Assembly (NCBI GenBank): GCA_016209985.1
Contig: JACQVB010000128.1
Coordinates: 1 to 44,359 of the forward strand
Length of the DNA stretch: 44,359 bases
Direction: 5' to 3'
From: Gemmatimonadota bacterium
Lineage (GTDB): Bacteria; Gemmatimonadota; Gemmatimonadetes; Gemmatimonadales; GWC2-71-9
Numbering within the stretch: the first letter of the stretch is position 1; each line of letters starts with the position of its first letter. The notes beneath the pieces are model-generated. The model was not told the DNA's origin. It saw only the letters and a program-made list of their open reading frames with translations, and made no database searches. Below, one piece after another: positions 40,016 through 44,359 of this stretch. A program made the translations under genes and the position numbers.

Positions 40016-42361
40016 CCGCAGCGCGTTCCCGATCACCGACACCGAGCTGAAGCTCATGGCTGCCGCCGCGATGACCGGCGACAGCAGCACTCCGAAGAGG
40101 GGATACAGCACCCCGGCCGCGATCGGCACGCCGGCGGCATTGTAGACGAATGCGAAAAACAGGTTCTGCTTGATATTGCCCATCGTGCGCCGGCTGAGCC
40201 GCCGTGCTCGCGCGATGCCGCGCAAGTCGCCTTTCACCAGGGTCACCGCGGCGCTCTCCATCGCCACGTCCGTTCCCGTTCCCATCGCGATGCCGACCTG
40301 AGCCTGCGCGAGTGCCGGAGCGTCGTTGATTCCGTCCCCGGCCATAGCAACGACGAGGCCTTCGCTTTGAAAGCGTTTGATCACATCGGCCTTCTGATCG
40401 GGTAACACCTCCGCCCTCACGTCGTCGATGCCCAGCTTGCGGGCGACCGCCTGCGCGGTCTTGCTGTTGTCACCCGTGAGCATCACGATGCGAATACCTT
40501 CCTCATGCAGTGCGCGAATCGCATCGGGTGTGCTCTCTTTGATCGGATCCGCCACACCCAGCAGTCCAGCCAGTGTGCCATCGACCGCGACGAGCAGGAC
40601 GGTCTGTCCTTCCGCGCGCAGGGCATCGGCCTTCTCCGCGAGCGGCGTGTCATCGATGCGCAAGTCGCTGAGCAGCGCGCGATTTCCCAGCGCCACCGCG
40701 CGACCGTCGATGCTGCCGCGCACGCCCTTGCCGGTGATGCTCTCGAAGTTGCTCGCGCTGACCAGCTTCGCGCGGCGCTCCTCCGCGCCTTTCACGATGG
40801 CGGTTCCCAGCGGATGCTCGCTGCCGCGCTCCAACGAAGCGGCCAGTCCCAACAGCGTGTTCTCGTCGGATTTTTCGGTCGGCAAGACCGTCACCAGTTT
40901 CGGCTTCCCCTCGGTGAGCGTGCCGGTCTTGTCGACCACCAGCGTGTCCACCTTTCGCAGCACCTCGATGGCCTCGGCGTTGCGAAAGAGGACACCAATC
41001 GTCGCCCCCTTACCCGTCGCGACCATGATGGATATCGGCGTCGCGAGTCCGAGCGCACAGGGGCAGGCAATAATCAGCACGGCGACGGCGTTCACCAGGG
41101 CGTGAGCCAGGCGTGGATCGGGACCGACGAAAGCCCAGAGGACGAAGGTCACTACCGCGACTCCCACCACGGTCGGCACGAAGTAAGACGAGACCACGTC
41201 GGCGAGTCGCTGGATCGGCGCCCGACTTCGCTGCGCCTCACTCACCATCTGGACGATGCGGGCAAGCAGGGTCTCGGACCCGACCCGCTCCGCCCGCACC
41301 AGGAACGTGCCCGTCCCGTTCACCGTCCCGCCGGTCACCCGGGAATCGGGTGCCTTTTCAGCGGGAATCGGCTCGCCCGTCACCATGGACTCATCTACGG
41401 TACTCCGGCCCTCGGTCACCACGCCGTCCACCGGCACCTGCTCGCCGGGGCGCACGCGCAGCACCCAGCCCACTTGCACCTGATCCAGCGACACATCTTC
41501 TTCGACATCGCTGGAACGCACTACGCGTGCCGTCTTGGGCGCGAGCCGGAGCAGCGCCCGAAGTGCGCTGGACGTCCGGCCCCTTGCCCGCAGCTCGAGC
41601 ACCTGGCCCAAGAGTACGAGGGCCGTGATGACGGCCGCCGCCTCGAAGTACACCGGCACGCGGCCGTCCGGGTTCCGGAAGGCTGCGGGAAAGGCGCCGG
41701 GGAACAGCGTCGCAACGGTACTATAGAGGTACGCGACTCCGACGCCGAGGGCGATCAGGGTGAACATGTTGAGGCTGCGGTTCACCAGCGACGCCCAGCC
41801 GCGCTCGAAGAAGGGCTGGCCGCCCCACAGCACGACCGGCGTGGCGAGCGCAAGCTCCAGCCATTTTCGCCACGCGGGCGACAATACGGACTGCGCGTGC
41901 AGCGACGGAATCATCTCCGCCATCCCGGAGAGCAGCAGAGGCATAGCAAGCGCGACGCTCACCCAGAAGCGGCGCGTCATGTCCACGAGCTCGGGACTCG
42001 GCCCCTCATCGGCCGTAACGGTGCGCGGCTCGAGTGCCATCCCGCAGATCGGGCAGGCGCCCGGGCGGTCCTGGACGACCTCCGGATGCATCGGGCAGGT
42101 GTAGATCGTGCCTTTTGGGGTAGGGGCAGGAGCGGCCTTGCTCGGCCGCGGCTGCACGTACTTGGCCGGATCGGCCCGGAACTTCGCGGCGCACCCGGCG
42201 CTGCAGAAGAAGTGAGACACGCCTTGGTGGTCGACCTTGGCCGCTGCGTGCCGTGGGTCTACGGTCATGCCGCAGACCGGGTCCTTCACCAGATCGGTCA
42301 AGGCGCCGGTGACGTCAGTTGCAGGGCCGGTTTGGGCCGAGTGCTCGTCTCCGTGAGTCAT
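39995..42361 (-). CDS. copA: Copper-translocating P-type ATPase with YHS and CxxC-type metal-binding domains
   Basis: This 788-residue P1B-type ATPase exports Cu+ (or Ag+) from the cytoplasm. Order: YHS domain (27-70, DPVCGMTVD and [11 protein letters not shown]), heavy-metal-binding domain (87-112, YTCPMHPEV and CPICGM), eight membrane helices, actuator TGE at 328-330, ion-site CPC at 433-435, phosphorylation motif DKTGT at 477-481, SEHPLG at 514-519, and GDGIND near 700. All catalytic motifs are intact. Instead of classical CopZ-like MxCxxC domains it carries the YHS/HMBD pair common in mobile metal islands. It is intact while the neighbouring Cus-type genes are remnants. No CueR-like regulator is seen nearby. 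Confidence 0.95.
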   Translation of the reverse strand: MTHGDEHSAQTGPATDVTGALTDLVKDPVCGMTVDPRHAAAKVDHQGVSHFFCSAGCAAKFRADPAKYVQPRPSKAAPAPTPKGTIYTCPMHPEVVQDRPGACPICGMALEPRTVTADEGPSPELVDMTRRFWVSVALAMPLLLSGMAEMIPSLHAQSVLSPAWRKWLELALATPVVLWGGQPFFERGWASLVNRSLNMFTLIALGVGVAYLYSTVATLFPGAFPAAFRNPDGRVPVYFEAAAVITALVLLGQVLELRARGRTSSALRALLRLAPKTARVVRSSDVEEDVSLDQVQVGWVLRVRPGEQVPVDGVVTEGRSTVDESMVTGEPIPAEKAPDSRVTGGTVNGTGTFLVRAERVGSETLLARIVQMVSEAQRSRAPIQRLADVVSSYFVPTVVGVAVVTFVLWAFVGPDPRLAHALVNAVAVLIIACPCALGLATPISIMVATGKGATIGVLFRNAEAIEVLRKVDTLVVDKTGTLTEGKPKLVTVLPTEKSDENTLLGLAASLERGSEHPLGTAIVKGAEERRAKLVSASNFESITGKGVRGSIDGRAVALGNRALLSDLRIDDTPLAEKADALRAEGQTVLLVAVDGTLAGLLGVADPIKESTPDAIRALHEEGIRIVMLTGDNSKTAQAVARKLGIDDVRAEVLPDQKADVIKRFQSEGLVVAMAGDGINDAPALAQAQVGIAMGTGTDVAMESAAVTLVKGDLRGIARARRLSRRTMGNIKQNLFFAFVYNAAGVPIAAGVLYPLFGVLLSPVIAAAAMSFSSVSVIGNALRLRRAVL

Positions 42362-42454
42362 TTCAGCTCTCCCCTTGATCTGAACACCGGGCGGTTCCCG
42401 GCAGGTATCAGCTTTCCACCGCTTCTTGCTTCCAGATCTGTTCGTCCGTGTCGG

Positions 42455-42955
42455 TCAGGACCGGCGGCGCCACAGATAGTACAGCACCGGAATCACCACC
42501 AGCGTCAGTACAGTGGACGTCACCATCCCTCCCACCATCGGCGCCGCGATCCGCTTCATCACGCTCGCTCCGGTCCCGTGACTCCACAGCACCGGCACGA
42601 GCGGCGCGAGCACCCGCTCGAGGTCTTGCCCGACGCGCTGCATGGTTTCGAGGTCCGGTCCGAAGATCTTGACCGCGAGCGTTGTCCGCACGCCGGTGGA
42701 GAGCATGTCGGTGCGGTTCTTGATCGGCATCGTCCAGGTATTCACCATCCCGGTCAGCCGCAGCGCCCGATCCATCTCTGCCGTCAGCCGGTCCTGGGTC
42801 ATCCCCGGCCGCCACTCCGACTCCGGCTTCAAGTTCACGATGGTTTCGACCATGGACATCGGCGCCCAGTCGGTCGCGGTATTGGCCCGGCCCGCTTTTC
42901 CCCACACCGACTCGACTTCGGGAAACGTCTTGAGAATGCTGTCTTCCACCTGCAA
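42455..42955 (-). pseudogene. CusA-type RND pump remnant with a large internal deletion
   Basis: The 166-codon frame joins two distant parts of a CusA-like heavy-metal RND pump. Its first part (LKTFPEVESVWGKAGRANTA, then SMVETIVNLKPESEWRPGMT, then NRTDMLSTGVRTTLAVKIFG) corresponds to the porter domain near the middle of the approximately 1040-residue protein. After LERVLAPLVP it jumps to WSHGTGASVMKRIAAPMVGG, then MVTSTVLTLVVIPVLYYLWR, the last membrane segment. About 300 residues are missing at that join, and everything before the porter segment is gone. It cannot be functional. Confidence 0.87.
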
Positions 42956-42974
42956 CAGACGAGAGCCACTTCGG

Positions 42975-43034
42975 TCACGGCGCCACCTGGATCACCATGG
43001 TGAGCCCCGCACCACGCCCACCTCCCGCCGCCAT
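42975..43034 (-). pseudogene. Possible C-terminal remnant of an RND adaptor (CusB-like)
   Basis: Directly upstream of the CusA remnant, the minus strand reads GRGAGLTMVIQVAP and TGA. An ending of this type (GLTMVIQVAP) is what I would expect at the C-terminus of the membrane-fusion protein of such a pump, and adaptor genes normally precede cusA. Only about 20 codons remain, so the call is tentative. From 43035 to about 43300 I recognise nothing. Confidence 0.4.
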
Positions 43035-43301
43035 CCGACTCGATTGCTCGTTACGATGTCCCGTGCATAAATTGCGAGGCGATGCGCTCTCTTTTCGTTC
43101 GCCGCCTTTTTACGGTGCTCTACTGGTGGTCACTTCGGGCTATACCTACGAGGGAATCTACGGTTCGGTCCGTCTCGCGGAGCGCGGGCAGACGCGTGAT
43201 GGCCCTTCCCCGACAACCCGTCTCTGGAGTAGGGCCGAATCCGGCGGGAAACGGTGGGCTCGCCCTCGTTTGACCCCGACTGGTCCATCACTCAGGCAAT
43301 C

Positions 43302-43530
43302 GAGATCGCAGTCATCCTCCTAGCGGTCGTTCTTCTTGGGCGGGACGGCGTCGAGGTGGCCTCGGAGCTCCGGCGCGCCGGCAGCCCACACCCATCCTGC
43401 TCCTCACGCCGGGTGACCATGACGCCGTGCACCTCGTGAGGGAAAGCGGGGCCGATGGCTACGTAGCAAACCTTTTCGGTTCGACGAGTTGCTCCGACGG
43501 CTCGATGCTCTGGCGCGCGGAGCCATCTGA
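43302..43530 (+). pseudogene. Response-regulator receiver domain remnant with two frameshifts
   Basis: Reading in three successive frames gives EIAVILLAVVLLGRDGVEVA, then SELRRAG; after a shift near 43385, PILLLTPGDHDAVHLVRESG, then ADGYVA; and after a shift near 43467, KPFRFDELLRRLDALARGAI and TGA (43528-43530). This is the second half of an OmpR-type receiver domain: phosphorylation strand, LLLT strand, and the KPF switch lysine with its final helix. The phospho-acceptor Asp is replaced by Ala (ILLAVVL), and no DNA-binding domain follows. It is clearly dead. Confidence 0.8.
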
Positions 43531-43625
43531 GCTAACGAGTCCCTTGCCGGCTCGAAGCGGCGGCGCGTGGCGTGAAGCTGTCGGGCGCGGTGAAGTAAAC
43601 CTCTCACCCGAACACGGAGCGCTTC

Positions 43626-44129
43626 ATGGCTTCCCGATTCTCCGAACCTCTGATCGCCGCAGCGGCACTTCTCGTGGTGGCCTGCGCCTCCCACCAGTTA
43701 CCCGTTCCGGTCGTTGGGGGGCCCGCGGGCCTCCAGACATTGGTGGGTGACTGGGGCGGCGAATACTGGAGCCCCATCACAGGCCGGAACGGCAGCATCC
43801 GGTTCACGCTCGCGGCGGGACGTGACACGGCGTTCGGTGACATCCTGATGATCCCTCGCGGGTCCAACCAGCCGTTCTCGCGCGAGAACGCGGATCCCAT
43901 GAGTGGGGCGGCCGCGGTACTGACCATCCGGTTCGTGCGGGTCGCGGGGGATTCGGTGCACGGGGTCCTCGATCCGTATCGTGACCCCGACTGCTCCTGC
44001 ACGCTCCGAACGGCGTTCCGGGGGCGGATCGCGACCGATTCCATTGTCGGGACGTTCATCTCCCGCCGGGTGGATCGGGATGAGAGGCCCGCGACCGGCG
44101 AGTGGCGGGTCACGCGGCAGCGGGGTTGA
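43626..44129 (+). CDS. Putative lipoprotein of unknown function
   Basis: This 167-residue exported protein has a signal peptide ending in a lipobox (ALLVVAC-ASHQ), so Cys20 should be lipidated. The mature part reads as a compact beta-rich domain (GLQTLVGDWGGEYWSPITGR, then NGSIRFTLAAGRDTAFGDIL, then TDSIVGTFISRR and GEWRVTRQRG). The pattern, with 'GDWGGEYWS' near the start and 'GTFISRR' near the end, recalls small lipocalin-like or THAP4-like ligand-binding proteins, but this is only a likeness. GGAG lies 6 bp before ATG 43626. Two cysteines (DCSC) occur near residue 122. It overlaps the convergent partial gene by 20 bp. Confidence 0.72.
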   Translation: MASRFSEPLIAAAALLVVACASHQLPVPVVGGPAGLQTLVGDWGGEYWSPITGRNGSIRFTLAAGRDTAFGDILMIPRGSNQPFSRENADPMSGAAAVLTIRFVRVAGDSVHGVLDPYRDPDCSCTLRTAFRGRIATDSIVGTFISRRVDRDERPATGEWRVTRQRG

Positions 44130-44359
44130 CCGCGCCGCGGAGCGGTGTGCCGGACCACCCGTTCGGCGTGTAGCCGCCGAAGTCGAACCGGAGCGGCCGA
44201 ACCCGGCCGTGACCAGTAGCGACAAGGGGTGGGGAAACGACTCGCAGACGGATGCCCCTAATTGCGTGAGCCAGCGGGCGGAAGTTGGGCATGGCACCGC
44301 CGCCGCCCATCATGCTGCCCGTGCCACCACCGCCCATCATGCCGCCCCCGCCCCCGCTC
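44110..44359 (-). CDS. Partial Gly/Met-rich protein, C-terminal part
   Basis: An open frame enters from beyond the right edge and ends at TGA 44110-44112. The visible 82 or so codons start with Gly runs and two MMGGGG blocks, then AMPNFRPLAHAIRGIRLRVV and RPLRFDFGGYTPNGWSGTPL, then RGAVNPAAA. The Met/Gly block could be a linker or a copper-binding tract, which would suit the copper-linked neighbourhood. No family is recognised and the true start lies outside the window. An internal ATG at 44340 is possible. The call depends on an open frame in GC-rich DNA, so it may be spurious. Confidence 0.4.
   Translation of the reverse strand, partial: SGGGGGMMGGGGTGSMMGGGGAMPNFRPLAHAIRGIRLRVVSPPLVATGHGRVRPLRFDFGGYTPNGWSGTPLRGAVNPAAA

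Noticed and set aside
40505-43003. 832-codon plus-strand open frame opposite copA
   Set aside because: Charged, low-complexity translation with no domain; copA motifs are complete on the minus strand.

Overview
The window is high-GC, densely packed bacterial DNA. Outer-membrane barrel proteins, a LolA-like carrier, a lipoprotein and Rnf genes point to a diderm bacterium. Many 2-oxoacid:ferredoxin oxidoreductase genes suggest an anaerobic or facultative energy metabolism. The phylum cannot be fixed from sequence alone; Gemmatimonadota- or Acidobacteriota-like is only a guess. No rRNA, tRNA or CRISPR array was seen.

Region A (1-17752) is an electron-transfer island. A lone PorB-type pyruvate:ferredoxin oxidoreductase beta subunit (+ strand) converges on a 13-gene minus-strand operon whose genes nearly all overlap or abut. 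In transcription order the operon is: 2-oxoglutarate:ferredoxin oxidoreductase alpha and beta (korA, korB), an uncharacterised cysteine-free protein, rnfB, a giant 1680-residue pyruvate:ferredoxin oxidoreductase with an added C-terminal ferredoxin-like domain, rnfC, rnfD, rnfG, rnfE, rnfA, a 61-residue NqrM-like four-cysteine membrane protein, apbE (flavin transferase) and an NhaD-type Na+/H+ antiporter. Read together, 2-oxoacid oxidation reduces ferredoxin, Rnf passes the electrons to NAD+ while pumping ions, ApbE and the NqrM-like protein mature the pump, and the antiporter couples Na+ and H+ gradients.

Region B (17753-25556) is housekeeping and accessory DNA: an outer-membrane barrel, an SRPBCC-like protein, a ferritin, a VapBC-type toxin-antitoxin pair with a palindromic operator, a truncated copper ATPase, a PIN-toxin remnant, nadA-nadC, a YbaK-type deacylase and an M42 aminopeptidase.

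Region C (25553-39465) holds two separate reactive-sulfur modules. The first (minus strand) is an SQR-like flavoprotein, a TusE/DsrC-like carrier, DsrE2 and an ArsR regulator. The second (plus strand) is an ArsR-rhodanese fusion behind a perfect 10-bp-arm inverted repeat, a DsrE protein and another SQR-like flavoprotein. It runs on into a methyltransferase, a small membrane protein, an RND/MMPL transporter, a LolA-like protein and an outer-membrane protein. Between the modules lie a tiny conserved-looking protein, a membrane protein, two frameshifted genes and a cation efflux (CDF) gene.

Region D (39466-44359) contains an intact copper P-type ATPase amid a gene graveyard. The remnants are the two ends of a decayed copy of the second sulfur module, a PIG-L-like deacetylase, a CusA-type RND pump with an internal deletion, the tail of its adaptor, and a response regulator with two frameshifts and a lost phospho-Asp. 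A lipoprotein gene and a Gly/Met-rich partial gene finish the window.
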